A DNA stretch of 23,990 bases from an uncultured Lachnospiraceae bacterium (GCA_937950565.1 CALFCS010000022.1:1-23990), one strand, 5' to 3'; shown: positions 11,405-19,756, numbered from the stretch's first letter. The notes: generated by a model from the letters alone, not told the origin. Numbers and translations are program-made.

Positions 11405-14314
11405 ATGTCAAAAATTAAAGTATACGAGTTAGCAAAAGAGCTGGAAAAGACAAGTAAGGAAGTGGTTGAATTTCTGGCATCGAAGAACATAGAAGTAAAA
11501 AGCCATATGAGTTCTGTTGAAGAGGCAGAGGCAGAGCTTGTAAGGAAAGCATTGGGAAAGAAAGAAGCACCGAAGAAAAAGAGTATTGTACAGGTGTTCC
11601 GTCCCCAGAATACACAGAGTGGTTCCAGGGCAGGAAGACGTCAGGGAAATGGACGTCCAATGCAGCAGATGGGAAGGCCGATGCAGGTGAATAACGGTCG
11701 TCCGGCAAAGACGCCGGTAAGACCGGCAACGGGAAGCAGACCGGCGGAGAGAGTACAGGCAAAAGTACAGGCAGGAAAGCCGGAGCAGGCAAAAGCGCAG
11801 ACAATAAAGCCGGAACAGGCAAAAGCACAGGCAATAAAGCCGGAACAGGCAAAAGTACAGGCGGCAAAGCCGGCAGAAGCAGTAAAGTCACAGCAGATGC
11901 AGCAGGAAAAAGTTCCGGTAGGTGTACAGGAAGTAAAAAAAGTGCAGCATGAGCCACAGATCCAGCCAGTGAAGAATGAGATGCCGCAGAATGAAAACAG
12001 CAAGCGTCCGGTAAAAAATGAAGAGCGTCCGCAGGGAGATAGACGGGAGAGAAATGACCGTCAGGGAAATCGCCTTCAGGGAGAAAGACAAGAGCGGAAC
12101 GATCGTCAGGGAAACCGTTCCCAGGGAGATAGACGGGAGAAAAATGACCACCAGGGGAATCGTTCCCAAGGAGATAGACGAGAGAAAAATGACCGCCAGG
12201 GAAACCGTTCCCAGGGAGATAGACGGGAGAGAAATGACCGTCAGGGGAATCGTTCCCAGGGAGATAGACGGGAGAAAAATGACCGCCAGGGAAGATATCG
12301 TGATGATAATAGGAATCAGGATAATAACACAAGACGCGGGGACAGAGATAATAGAAGAAATTCTTCGATTCCGGCACCGATTGTGGAAGGACAGAAGCCA
12401 CAGAGAAGCAAAGGAAAAGGCAAGGATGATTATAAGAAAAAGGATTCCCGCTATGGAGATAAAAGAGACGAAGACAGAATTGGAAAGGGTAAAAAGGGCA
12501 ATATTCCGGTAAAACAGCAGCTTACAAAGCCGCAGCCAAAAGAGCAGAAGCAGGAAGAGAAGATTAAATCTATTGTAATTCCAGAAGTTCTGACGATTAA
12601 AGAACTGGCTGATAAGATGAAGGTTGTGCCATCTGTCATCGTAAAGAAGCTCTTCATGCAGGGTAAGATTGTAACAGTGAATCAGGAGATTGATTATGAT
12701 ACAGCAGAAGAGATTGCATTGGAATTTGAAGTCCTTTGTGAGAAAGAAGAAGTGGTTGATGTAATTGAAGAACTCCTGAAAGAAGAGGAAGAAGACGAAA
12801 GCAAGATGAAGAAGCGTCCGCCGGTAGTCTGTGTTATGGGGCACGTTGACCATGGAAAAACCTCCCTTCTGGATGCTATCCGTAATACGAATGTGATCGA
12901 CCGTGAGGCAGGTGGTATTACGCAGCATATCGGTGCATCTGTAGTAGAGATAAACGGTGAGAAGATTACGTTCCTTGATACACCAGGACATGAAGCATTT
13001 ACTGCTATGCGTATGAGAGGTGCAAGTTCTACAGATATTGCAGTTCTTGTAGTTGCGGCGGATGACGGTGTCATGCCTCAGACTGTGGAAGCGATTAATC
13101 ATGCCAAGGCAGCAGGAATTGAAATTGTAGTAGCTGTAAATAAAATTGATAAACCAAGCGCAAATGTGGAACGTGTAAAACAGGAGCTTACAGAGTATGA
13201 ACTGATTCCGGAAGACTGGGGCGGAAGTACCATTTTTGTTCCGGTATCTGCAAAGACCGGAGAAGGTCTGGAAGATCTCATGGAAATGCTTCTCCTTACG
13301 GCTGAGGTTATGGAATTGAAGGCAAATCCAAACCGTCGCGCAAGAGGTCTTGTGCTGGAGGCAGAGCTTGATAAAGGAAGAGGTTCTGTTGCAACCGTAC
13401 TTGTACAGAAAGGAACACTTCGAATTGGTGATTCTATTGCCGCAGGTTCGGCACATGGTAAAGTAAGAGCTATGATGGATGATAAGGGAAGACGCGTGAA
13501 AGAAGCAGGCCCGTCCATGCCGGTTGAAATTCTGGGATTAAATGATGTACCGAATGCAGGTGAAGTATTTGTCGGATGCGGTAATGATAAAGAAGCAAGA
13601 AATTTCGCGGAAACATTTATTGCACAGAATAAGGTAAAACTTCTGGAAGAAACAAAATCCAAATTATCTCTGGATGATTTGTTTACACAGATTCAGGAAG
13701 GCAATCTGAAAGAACTTGGTATTGTAGTAAAGGCAGATGTTCAAGGGTCTGTTGAGGCAGTGAAGCAGAGTCTTGTCAAGCTGTCAAATGATGAAGTCGT
13801 AGTGAAGATTATTCATGGAGGAGTAGGAGCGATTAATGAGTCTGATGTAAGCCTTGCTTCTGCATCCAATGCAATTATTATCGGATTTAATGTGCGCCCG
13901 GATGCGGCTGCCAAGGAGACAGCGGAACGCGAGGGTGTTGATGTGCGTCTGTATCGTGTTATTTATAATGCGATTGAGGATGTGGAAGCTGCTATGAAGG
14001 GAATGCTTGATCCGGTATTTGAAGAAAAGGTACTTGGTCATGCGGAGGTACGCCAGACATTTAAGGCGTCGGGCGTTGGAACAATTGCCGGTTCTTATGT
14101 TATGGATGGTGTATTCGAAAGAGATTGTTCTGTTCGGCTGACAAGAGACGGAATTGTAATCTTCGAAGGACCTCTTGCTTCCCTGAGACGTTTCAAAGAT
14201 GATGTGAAAGAAGTAAAAGCAGGGTATGAATGTGGTTTTGTATTTGCTAACTTTAATGATATTAAGGAAGGCGATCTGGTAGAATCCTTCAAGATGGTTG
14301 AGATTCCAAGATAA
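11405..14314 (+). CDS. infB: Translation initiation factor IF-2
   Basis: 969 residues. Start chosen at ATG 11405, 8 nt after AGGAGG (11391-11396); the GTG at 11399 is too close to that site. Residues 1-50 form the N-terminal helical domain (KIKVYELAKELEKTSKEVVEF). Residues 51-390 are a long, basic, repetitive linker with two repeat arrays (11777-11866 and 12032-12301). A second IF2-N segment follows near 395-445. The GTPase domain has G1 GHVDHGKT at 479-486, G3 DTPGH at 525-529 and G4 NKID at 579-582; domains II to IV complete the C-terminus and bind fMet-tRNA. It places initiator tRNA on the 30S subunit and promotes 50S joining. It is longer than Bacillus IF-2, entirely because of the linker. 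Confidence 0.97.
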   Translation: MSKIKVYELAKELEKTSKEVVEFLASKNIEVKSHMSSVEEAEAELVRKALGKKEAPKKKSIVQVFRPQNTQSGSRAGRRQGNGRPMQQMGRPMQVNNGRPAKTPVRPATGSRPAERVQAKVQAGKPEQAKAQTIKPEQAKAQAIKPEQAKVQAAKPAEAVKSQQMQQEKVPVGVQEVKKVQHEPQIQPVKNEMPQNENSKRPVKNEERPQGDRRERNDRQGNRLQGERQERNDRQGNRSQGDRREKNDHQGNRSQGDRREKNDRQGNRSQGDRRERNDRQGNRSQGDRREKNDRQGRYRDDNRNQDNNTRRGDRDNRRNSSIPAPIVEGQKPQRSKGKGKDDYKKKDSRYGDKRDEDRIGKGKKGNIPVKQQLTKPQPKEQKQEEKIKSIVIPEVLTIKELADKMKVVPSVIVKKLFMQGKIVTVNQEIDYDTAEEIALEFEVLCEKEEVVDVIEELLKEEEEDESKMKKRPPVVCVMGHVDHGKTSLLDAIRNTNVIDREAGGITQHIGASVVEINGEKITFLDTPGHEAFTAMRMRGASSTDIAVLVVAADDGVMPQTVEAINHAKAAGIEIVVAVNKIDKPSANVERVKQELTEYELIPEDWGGSTIFVPVSAKTGEGLEDLMEMLLLTAEVMELKANPNRRARGLVLEAELDKGRGSVATVLVQKGTLRIGDSIAAGSAHGKVRAMMDDKGRRVKEAGPSMPVEILGLNDVPNAGEVFVGCGNDKEARNFAETFIAQNKVKLLEETKSKLSLDDLFTQIQEGNLKELGIVVKADVQGSVEAVKQSLVKLSNDEVVVKIIHGGVGAINESDVSLASASNAIIIGFNVRPDAAAKETAEREGVDVRLYRVIYNAIEDVEAAMKGMLDPVFEEKVLGHAEVRQTFKASGVGTIAGSYVMDGVFERDCSVRLTRDGIVIFEGPLASLRRFKDDVKEVKAGYECGFVFANFNDIKEGDLVESFKMVEIPR
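11777..11866 (+). repeat. 30-bp tandem repeat in infB (KPEQAKAQxI)
   Basis: Three 30-nt units encoding KPEQAKAQTI, KPEQAKAQAI and KPEQAKVQAA, followed by a partial fourth (KPAEA). In frame, within the IF-2 linker. Confidence 0.85.
12032..12301 (+). repeat. 45-bp tandem repeat in infB (QGDRREKNDRQGNRS)
   Basis: Six consecutive 45-nt units of the 15-residue form QGDRREKNDRQGNRS, the first and last being the most divergent. Purine-rich and very close at DNA level, suggesting slippage or recent expansion. In frame throughout. Confidence 0.9.
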
Positions 14315-14352
14315 TACATTTCTCTGCTTTGTAAAGAAAAGGGGAAATAAAA

Positions 14353-14736
14353 TTGAGAAAAAGAAGTATTAAAAATACAAGAATTAATACGGAAGTGCAG
14401 CGGGAACTTAGTAACATTATAAGAGGTGGGATTAAGGACCCGCGGGTGTCCCCGTGGACATCCGTTGTAGCAGTAGAGGTCGCACCGGACCTCAAAACGA
14501 GTAAAGCATATATCAGTGTTCTCGGAGATGAAAAGGCACAGGCAGATACGCTTGCGGGTCTGCAGAGTGCAGAAGGATTTATCAGGAGAGAGCTTGCAAG
14601 AACACTGAACATGCGGAATACGCCGGAAATTCGGTTCGTAATAGACCAGTCTATTGAATATGGGGTAAATATGTCCAGAAAGATTGATGAGTTGACAAAG
14701 GATCTGAAAACGGAAGGTGAGGACAATGCTGAATAA
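14353..14736 (+). CDS. rbfA: 30S ribosome-binding factor RbfA
   Basis: 127 residues, TTG start with AAAAGGGGA upstream, 38 nt after infB. Matches RbfA throughout: INTEVQRELSNIIRGGIKDPRV, VVAVEVAPDLKTSKAYISVLG, and TPEIRFVIDQSIEYGVNMSRKI, the KH-type RNA-binding fold. It binds immature 30S subunits near 16S helix 1 and supports late maturation and cold adaptation. The 3' end overlaps the DHH phosphoesterase gene by 11 nt. Confidence 0.96.
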   Translation: MRKRSIKNTRINTEVQRELSNIIRGGIKDPRVSPWTSVVAVEVAPDLKTSKAYISVLGDEKAQADTLAGLQSAEGFIRRELARTLNMRNTPEIRFVIDQSIEYGVNMSRKIDELTKDLKTEGEDNAE

Positions 14737-15679
14737 GATATTATCACAGGCGGATACGATTGCGATTGGAGGACACGTAAGGCCGGATGGAGACTGTGTG
14801 GGATCCTGTATGGCAATGTACTGTTATATAAAAGAAAATTATACAGATAAGAAAGTGGCGGTTTATCTGGAGGAAATTCCGAAACCTTTTGAATTTCTGG
14901 AAGGTACAGAAAGTATCTGCCATGAGATTCCGGAAGATGAAACGTATGATTTGTTTATTTGCCAGGACTGCGGAGATAAACAAAGACTTGGATTTTCTGC
15001 CCCGCTTTTTGAAACGGCCGCTCATACTTTTTGTATTGACCATCATATAAGCAATGAAAGCTTTGCGGAAGAGAATTATATTGTTCCGGATGCAAGTTCT
15101 ACGTCAGAGCTTGTTTATCATTTGCTTGACAAAGAGAAGATAAGTCTTCATACTGCGGAAGCGCTGTATCTCGGGATTGTCCATGATACAGGAGTTTTTC
15201 AGTTCTCCTGTGCGGCGCCTTCGACTTTTCGTGTGGCGGCAGAGCTTTTGGAGAAAGGCGTGGATGCTCCGAAACTGATTCGGGACACTTACTATGTCAA
15301 GAGTTATGCACAAAACCAGATTCTGGCAAGAGCGCTTATGGAAAGTATTTTGTTTTTGGATGGGAAAGGGATTGTATCCTACATCCGTAAATCAACGATG
15401 GAATTTTATGGAGTGACTCCAAAGGAGCTGGATGGTATTGTAAATCATCTTCGCAATACCAGGGGAGTAAAAGTGGCAGTCTTTATGTATGAGCTTGAGG
15501 CCAATGTATATAAAGTAAGCATGCGTTCAGATGATGATGTCGATGTAAGTAAAATTGCGCGATATTACGGCGGAGGCGGCCATAAAAAGGCTGCAGGTCT
15601 TACAATGGCCGGAACACATTATGATATTATTAATAACCTTTCCGAGCAGATTGAGCTCCAGCTTGGAGGCAGTCTATGA
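14726..15679 (+). CDS. nrnA: DHH-family phosphoesterase, NrnA-like (oligoribonuclease / pAp phosphatase)
   Basis: About 317 residues. ATG at 14726 preferred: AGGTGAGG lies just upstream, whereas the GTG at 14717 falls inside that site. DHH domain: GGHVRPDGDCVGS at 15-27 (H17, D21, D23), D80 in CQDCGD, D104-H105-H106 in CIDHHIS and HDTG at 152-155, all the metal ligands. The DHHA1 RNA-binding domain carries GGGGHKKAAG at about 281-290. NrnA degrades 2-5 nt RNA and dephosphorylates 3',5'-bisphosphoadenosine with Mn2+. The gene is regularly found between rbfA and truB in Firmicutes. Overlaps rbfA by 11 nt and truB by 4 nt. A role in pGpG turnover is also possible. Confidence 0.92.
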   Translation: MLNKILSQADTIAIGGHVRPDGDCVGSCMAMYCYIKENYTDKKVAVYLEEIPKPFEFLEGTESICHEIPEDETYDLFICQDCGDKQRLGFSAPLFETAAHTFCIDHHISNESFAEENYIVPDASSTSELVYHLLDKEKISLHTAEALYLGIVHDTGVFQFSCAAPSTFRVAAELLEKGVDAPKLIRDTYYVKSYAQNQILARALMESILFLDGKGIVSYIRKSTMEFYGVTPKELDGIVNHLRNTRGVKVAVFMYELEANVYKVSMRSDDDVDVSKIARYYGGGGHKKAAGLTMAGTHYDIINNLSEQIELQLGGSL

Positions 15680-16587
15680 TACACGGGATTTTGAATGTGT
15701 ATAAGGAGAAAGGCTATACTTCCCACGATGTCGTTGCGAAGCTTAGAAGGATCACCGGGCAGAGGAAAATCGGTCATACCGGAACCCTTGACCCGGATGC
15801 AGAAGGAGTTCTTCCGATTTGTTTTGGAAGAGGTACAAAGCTCTGTGATATGTTGACGGATAAGGATAAATGCTATGAAGCGGTGATGCTTCTTGGCGTG
15901 GAAACAGACACGCAGGATACAAGCGGGGTAGTGGTTCGAAAAAGGAACACCTATGGAATTTCTGAACAGGATGTAGAACAGGCAGTTCAAAGTTTTCAGG
16001 GGGAGTATGAACAGGTACCTCCAATGTATTCTGCTCTCAAAATAAATGGCAGGAAGTTATATGAACTTGCAAGAGAGGGAAAGGTAGTAGAGCGCAAAGC
16101 AAGAAGCGTAGAAATTTATGCTATTGAAATTTTGGAACTGAATCTTCCAAGGGTTCGTATGAGGGTACACTGCTCGAAGGGAACGTATATCCGCACTCTT
16201 TGTTATGATATTGGACGAAAGCTTGGGTGCGGGGCATGTATGGAAAGTCTGCTTCGGACGAAGGCTGGTGTGTTTTTGCTGGAGAACAGTCACACTCTGG
16301 CAGAGATTGAGAAAAAAAATGAAAGAAATGAATTGGAAGAATTTGTGATTCCGGTTGACAAAATGTTTGTTTCATATAAGAATTGTATTGTGGTAGAGGA
16401 TTGGAAAAAGCTGGCATGTAATGGGCATCCTCTCCCTGAAGAGGCTGTTTATACAGAGGAGCCACCGGAGGAAAACGAGAAAGTGAGATTGTATGACAGA
16501 GAGGAACATTTTATCGGAATCTATCAGTATACGAAGGAAAGAGAATACAAGATTATAAAAATGTTTTATGTGACAGAAGGGAACTGA
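15676..16587 (+). CDS. truB: tRNA pseudouridine(55) synthase TruB
   Basis: 303 residues. The ATG overlaps the previous stop in ATGA, a coupled start, and GCTTGGAGG lies upstream. Motif I GILNVYKEKGYTSHDVV, then KIGHTGTLDPDAEGVLP with the catalytic Asp39, motif Y-containing YEQVPPMYSALKINGRKLYELAR, and MRVHCSKGTYIRTL. Converts uridine 55 in the T-loop of tRNAs to pseudouridine. C-terminal part (about 215-303) is the extension seen in Firmicutes proteins. Only 2 nt separate it from ribF. Confidence 0.96.
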   Translation: MIHGILNVYKEKGYTSHDVVAKLRRITGQRKIGHTGTLDPDAEGVLPICFGRGTKLCDMLTDKDKCYEAVMLLGVETDTQDTSGVVVRKRNTYGISEQDVEQAVQSFQGEYEQVPPMYSALKINGRKLYELAREGKVVERKARSVEIYAIEILELNLPRVRMRVHCSKGTYIRTLCYDIGRKLGCGACMESLLRTKAGVFLLENSHTLAEIEKKNERNELEEFVIPVDKMFVSYKNCIVVEDWKKLACNGHPLPEEAVYTEEPPEENEKVRLYDREEHFIGIYQYTKEREYKIIKMFYVTEGN

Positions 16588-16589
16588 GC

Positions 16590-17492
16590 ATGCAGTATGT
16601 GAAGGGGCTTTACAATTACGCAGATACAAGAAAGTCGGCAGTGACTTTTGGAAAATTTGACGGGTTGCACAAGGGACATCAAAAACTTGTTGAAAATGTG
16701 AAGAAACAAAGTGAAAAAGAAAATATAAGCAGTGTTGTCTGTGCTTTTGATATGCGGGCAAAGGAACTGCTAATGACGAAAGAAGAACGAAAAGAATGTC
16801 TTGCACAGGAAGTGGATTATTTGATTGACTGTGCATTTACAAAAGAATTTCGTGAGATAGAAGCAGAAGACTTCATCCGGGATATTATAGCAGGAGTTTT
16901 TCATGCGGCGTATGTTGTTGTTGGAACAGATTTTCGGTTTGGATATGGAAAACGCGGTGATATTCATATGCTGAAGGCTTGTGAAGTGCAGTATGGATAT
17001 GAGCTGATTGTGATAGAAAAGGAGCGGTATGGCGGGCAGATTATCAGCAGTACTTATGTGAAAGAGGTATTGAAAGAGGGCAAGATGAATCTTGCAGGCA
17101 GGCTGCTCGGATATCCTTACTGTGTGTCCGGCATTGTTGAACATGGGAAACAGTTAGGAAGAACACTTGGTTTTCCGACCTTGAATGTTGTGTGGCCGGA
17201 GCAGAAAATCGTACCGCCCAGAGGGGTATATTTATGCCGGGTCTTTATGGAAGGCAGAGCTTACAATGGAATTGCAAATATTGGAATAAAGCCTACGGTA
17301 TCAGATGAGAAGAAGGTGCGGATTGAAAGTTTTTTGTTTGGATATGGCGGAGATGCTTATGGAAAAGAAATCAGGATCGAGCTGCTGGAATATGTGCGTC
17401 CGGAACAGAGATTCCCTGATAAAGAAGCATTGAAAAGCTGTGTACAAAAAGATATCGAGAGAGGAAAAAAATACTTTGGTATAGGAGAATAA
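16590..17492 (+). CDS. ribF: Bifunctional riboflavin kinase / FAD synthetase RibF
   Basis: 300 residues, ATG two nt after the truB stop. N-terminal FMN adenylyltransferase domain with GKFDGLHKGHQ (HKGH at 27-30) and VVVGTDFRFGYGKRGD; its ISSTYVKEVLKEGKMNLAGRLLG segment links to the riboflavin kinase domain, which shows GRTLGFPTLNV at 190-200 and PPRGVYLCRV. Makes FMN from riboflavin and FAD from FMN. Neighbourhood truB-ribF-rpsO is conserved across bacteria; here a phosphate transporter gene follows instead of rpsO. Confidence 0.96.
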   Translation: MQYVKGLYNYADTRKSAVTFGKFDGLHKGHQKLVENVKKQSEKENISSVVCAFDMRAKELLMTKEERKECLAQEVDYLIDCAFTKEFREIEAEDFIRDIIAGVFHAAYVVVGTDFRFGYGKRGDIHMLKACEVQYGYELIVIEKERYGGQIISSTYVKEVLKEGKMNLAGRLLGYPYCVSGIVEHGKQLGRTLGFPTLNVVWPEQKIVPPRGVYLCRVFMEGRAYNGIANIGIKPTVSDEKKVRIESFLFGYGGDAYGKEIRIELLEYVRPEQRFPDKEALKSCVQKDIERGKKYFGIGE

Positions 17493-17505
17493 AAGGAGAG
17501 TACAA

Positions 17506-19158
17506 ATGAGTATTGTAGATGTTTTTTCGCTGTTTGGAGGGCTTGGATTCTTCCTTTATGGAATGAAGCTCATGAGTGAAGGGCTGGAAAAAGCAGCCGG
17601 CGCCAAAATGAGAGGTATCCTGGAATTTTTTACGAAAAACCGTTTTATCGGAATGATTGTAGGTATTATATTTACTGCGATTATACAATCTTCCAATGCA
17701 ACTACAGTAATGGTAGTGAGTTTTGTAAACGCAGGACTTATGACACTTATGCAGGCAACCGGAGTAATTCTGGGAGCGAATATCGGTACGACGGTAACCG
17801 GACAGCTCATTGCCTTTAACCTGTCGGACATTGCGCCTCTGGTAGTTATTATCGGAGTTGTCATGGTTATGTTCTTTAAGAAGCAGAGTGTGAAAAAGAT
17901 AGGAGAGGTTATCCTTGGATTTGGTGTTTTGTTTATGGGACTTAGGATTATGGGTGAGAGTATGCAGGCAGTAAAGGATGCTCCGCAGATTCTTGACTTT
18001 TTGTCTTCTCTCACAAATCCATTTGCTGCAATTTTGGTTGGCTTTTTGATTACAGCAGTGTTACAGAGTTCATCAGCGACTGTCGGCATTATTCTTTTGA
18101 TGGTCTCGCAGGGACTTCTGGCATTTACAATCTGTCCGTTTATGATCCTTGGATGTAATATCGGTTCATGTGTCTCTGCATTGGTTGCCAGTCTGAGTGG
18201 AAATAAAGATGCAAAACGTGCCGCACTGATTCACTTCCTGTTTAATGTAATCGGTTCCTTGATTATGTTCCTGATTTTAATGATGGCATTGGAGCCGATC
18301 ACCGATGCACTTGTATACATATCCGGTGGAAGCCTTGCACGTGCAGTTGCAAATGTACATACTTTAATGAAGGTGTTCGAGGTTGCGATTATGTTTCCGT
18401 TTATGGGATGGATTGTGAAGGCTACTTATAAGATTGTCCCGGGAGAAGATGCTGTTACGGAAGATGAGTATGAGCTTATGTATATCGGAAAAGGCAACAT
18501 GGTAGTGCCGACGACTGCATTTGCAAATGGAATTCATGAGATTGAGCATATGGGAAAGATTGCAATTGAAAATCTGAAAACAGCAATGATATCGCTTTGT
18601 GATTTGGACAAAAGCGGGATTGAGGAGGTCTATAAGAAAGAAAAATATATTGATTTTCTGAACCAGGAAATTACAAATTATCTTGTAAAGGTAAATGAAA
18701 CGGAGCTTCCGCTTGCAGACGCGAGATTAATTGGCGGGTTATTCCATGTGGTAAATGATATTGAGCGTATCGGAGATCATGCCGAGAACTTTGCAGACTC
18801 TGCGAAAAACCGGATTGAGCGCGGTATTAAGTTTAGCGAAAAAGCGAAAAAGCAGCTTCAGGATATGACGGAGGAAGTTGTGCAGATTCTGGAGTATTCA
18901 CTGGACATGTTTACCAACAGAAATCAGGAGCATATGCAGGAGATTCTGGAACTGGAGGATGACATTGATGAGAAGGAGAAGAAACTGCAGCGTTCCCATG
19001 TAAAGAGGCTTACGAAGAATAAATGTACACCGGAGGCGGGAATGATGTTTTCAGATACTGTATCTGGATTGGAGCGTGTGGCAGACCATGCAACTAATAT
19101 TGCGTTTGCAATTTTTGACCCGAGTGGAAATGCGCCGGATGAGGAAGAAGATGATTAA
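17506..19158 (+). CDS. Na+/phosphate cotransporter family protein with PhoU-like domain
   Basis: 550 residues; AAAAGGAGAG precedes the ATG, 13 nt after ribF. The membrane half (1-325) contains the inverted repeat of this family: QSSNATT at 61-67 with GANIGTTVTG, and QSSSATVG at 187-194 with GCNIGSCVSA. The soluble C-terminal half (about 335-540) is a PhoU-type helical domain (EIEHMGKIAIENL, VNDIERIGDHAENFADSA, VSGLERVADHATNIAFAI), with the metal-binding-like E/D-x3-D pattern. Presumably imports phosphate with sodium, with the PhoU domain sensing or gating. Not normally part of the truB-ribF-rpsO block, though its close spacing implies cotranscription with ribF. Acidic tail EEEDD. Confidence 0.9.
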   Translation: MSIVDVFSLFGGLGFFLYGMKLMSEGLEKAAGAKMRGILEFFTKNRFIGMIVGIIFTAIIQSSNATTVMVVSFVNAGLMTLMQATGVILGANIGTTVTGQLIAFNLSDIAPLVVIIGVVMVMFFKKQSVKKIGEVILGFGVLFMGLRIMGESMQAVKDAPQILDFLSSLTNPFAAILVGFLITAVLQSSSATVGIILLMVSQGLLAFTICPFMILGCNIGSCVSALVASLSGNKDAKRAALIHFLFNVIGSLIMFLILMMALEPITDALVYISGGSLARAVANVHTLMKVFEVAIMFPFMGWIVKATYKIVPGEDAVTEDEYELMYIGKGNMVVPTTAFANGIHEIEHMGKIAIENLKTAMISLCDLDKSGIEEVYKKEKYIDFLNQEITNYLVKVNETELPLADARLIGGLFHVVNDIERIGDHAENFADSAKNRIERGIKFSEKAKKQLQDMTEEVVQILEYSLDMFTNRNQEHMQEILELEDDIDEKEKKLQRSHVKRLTKNKCTPEAGMMFSDTVSGLERVADHATNIAFAIFDPSGNAPDEEEDD

Positions 19159-19166
19159 AAAACTGC

Positions 19167-19195
19167 TTTACTTTGCCGGAGGGCTGTGATATAAT
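19167..19195 (+). promoter_or_regulatory. Promoter for rpsO
   Basis: TTTACT (19167-19172), 17-nt spacer and TATAAT (19190-19195) with an extended -10 TGA immediately before it. Starts 9 nt after the transporter stop, so rpsO can be expressed independently of the upstream operon. Confidence 0.72.
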
Positions 19196-19201
19196 AACTT
19201 G

Positions 19202-19280
19202 GTGATGTCAGCCGGTGTTCGGTAATTGGAATCTCCAACCGTTACTTAATGCCAGGCGGTGCAGTATAGTTTAAAGGAGG
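19202..19280 (+). promoter_or_regulatory. rpsO leader, possible S15 autoregulatory element
   Basis: Between the predicted start of transcription and the Shine-Dalgarno. A hairpin is clear: CGG-taa-TTGGA (19220-19230), loop ATC, TCCAA-CCG (19234-19241); GTAA and TTAC offer a competing outer pair. Autoregulation by S15 binding its leader is known in several bacterial groups with different structures; that this leader does so is inference. Confidence 0.45.
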
Positions 19281-19288
19281 AAATTATC

Positions 19289-19555
19289 ATGATTTCAAAA
19301 GAACAGAAAGAACAGATTATTGCTGAATACGGAAGAAGCGCCGGAGACACAGGTTCACCGGAAGTACAGGTAGCAATCCTGACAGCAAGAATCAATGATT
19401 TGACAGATCATTTCAAGGCAAATCCGAAGGATCATCATTCCAGAAGGGGACTTCTGAAGATGGTAGGTCAGAGAAGAGGACTTCTTGCATATCTTAAGAA
19501 GTCAGATATCGAGAGATATCGTTCCCTTATCGAGAGATTAGGATTAAGAAAATAA
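19289..19555 (+). CDS. rpsO: 30S ribosomal protein S15
   Basis: 88 residues from the ATG at 19289, which follows AAAGGAGG with 8 nt spacing (an upstream in-frame start at 19259 would run through that site). Begins MISKEQKEQIIAEYGRSAGD and has the family signature GSPEVQVAILTARINDLTDHF and HHSRRGLLKMVGQRRGLLAYLKK. Primary binder of 16S rRNA at the helix 20-22 junction, needed for platform assembly. Preceded by its own promoter and leader and followed by a strong terminator, so it can be a single-gene unit. Confidence 0.97.
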   Translation: MISKEQKEQIIAEYGRSAGDTGSPEVQVAILTARINDLTDHFKANPKDHHSRRGLLKMVGQRRGLLAYLKKSDIERYRSLIERLGLRK

Positions 19556-19574
19556 TGCGGATTATACGCAGCGG

Positions 19575-19602
19575 AAAGCCCGGCCGGAAAGCCGGGTTTT
19601 TT
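19575..19602 (+). terminator. Intrinsic terminator after rpsO
   Basis: CCCGGC (19579-19584), loop CGGAAA, GCCGGG (19591-19596) and TTTTTT (19597-19602). The AAAG before the stem can pair further with the T-run. A strong terminator 20 nt after the rpsO stop. Confidence 0.92.
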
Positions 19603-19615
19603 GTTAATATATAAA

Positions 19616-19667
19616 AAGGAAGGTGAAAATTTTTGAGTTTAAAAATCTCCACCTTCCTTAATTTTTT
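19616..19667 (+). terminator. Long hairpin downstream of the rpsO terminator
   Basis: AAGGAAGGTG (19616-19625) pairs perfectly with CACCTTCCTT (19650-19659); inside it ATTTTT and AAAAAT form a second stem around GAGTTT. An AATTTTTT follows on the plus strand, and CCTTTTTAT follows on the minus strand. It could be a second, two-way terminator. Because it sits just before the next promoter it might also insulate the large hydrolase gene. Confidence 0.6.
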
Positions 19668-19672
19668 AGAAT

Positions 19673-19700
19673 TTCGGAAACAGAGAAAATTTCTTATAAT
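19673..19700 (+). promoter_or_regulatory. Probable promoter for the large hydrolase gene
   Basis: A perfect TATAAT lies at 19695-19700, about 57 nt before the start codon. The best -35 candidate is weak (TTCGGA at 19673-19678, 16-nt spacer), as is often the case for regulated sugar genes. Confidence 0.5.
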
Positions 19701-19756
19701 ATATATGTGAATGTGTGTGCAGTCATAAAAAATAAGAAAGAAGAAAGGAGAAACTT

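Noticed and set aside
12032..12301. CRISPR-like regular repeats
   Set aside because: Units are contiguous 45-bp coding repeats without spacers, in frame in infB.
11415..12401. Minus-strand open frame of 328 codons with proline-rich repeats
   Set aside because: Its repeats mirror the 45-bp infB repeats; no start signal and no family resemblance.
11888..13456. Long minus-strand open frame of 522 codons opposite infB
   Set aside because: It exists because the purine-rich repeats leave few stops on the other strand. The composition (Ser, Ile, Leu, Phe runs) is not protein-like, there is no ribosome binding site, and infB is certain on the plus strand.
19665..19685. Catabolite-responsive element (cre) before the hydrolase gene
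   Set aside because: Only the central CG and the terminal CA match the cre consensus; several defining positions differ.
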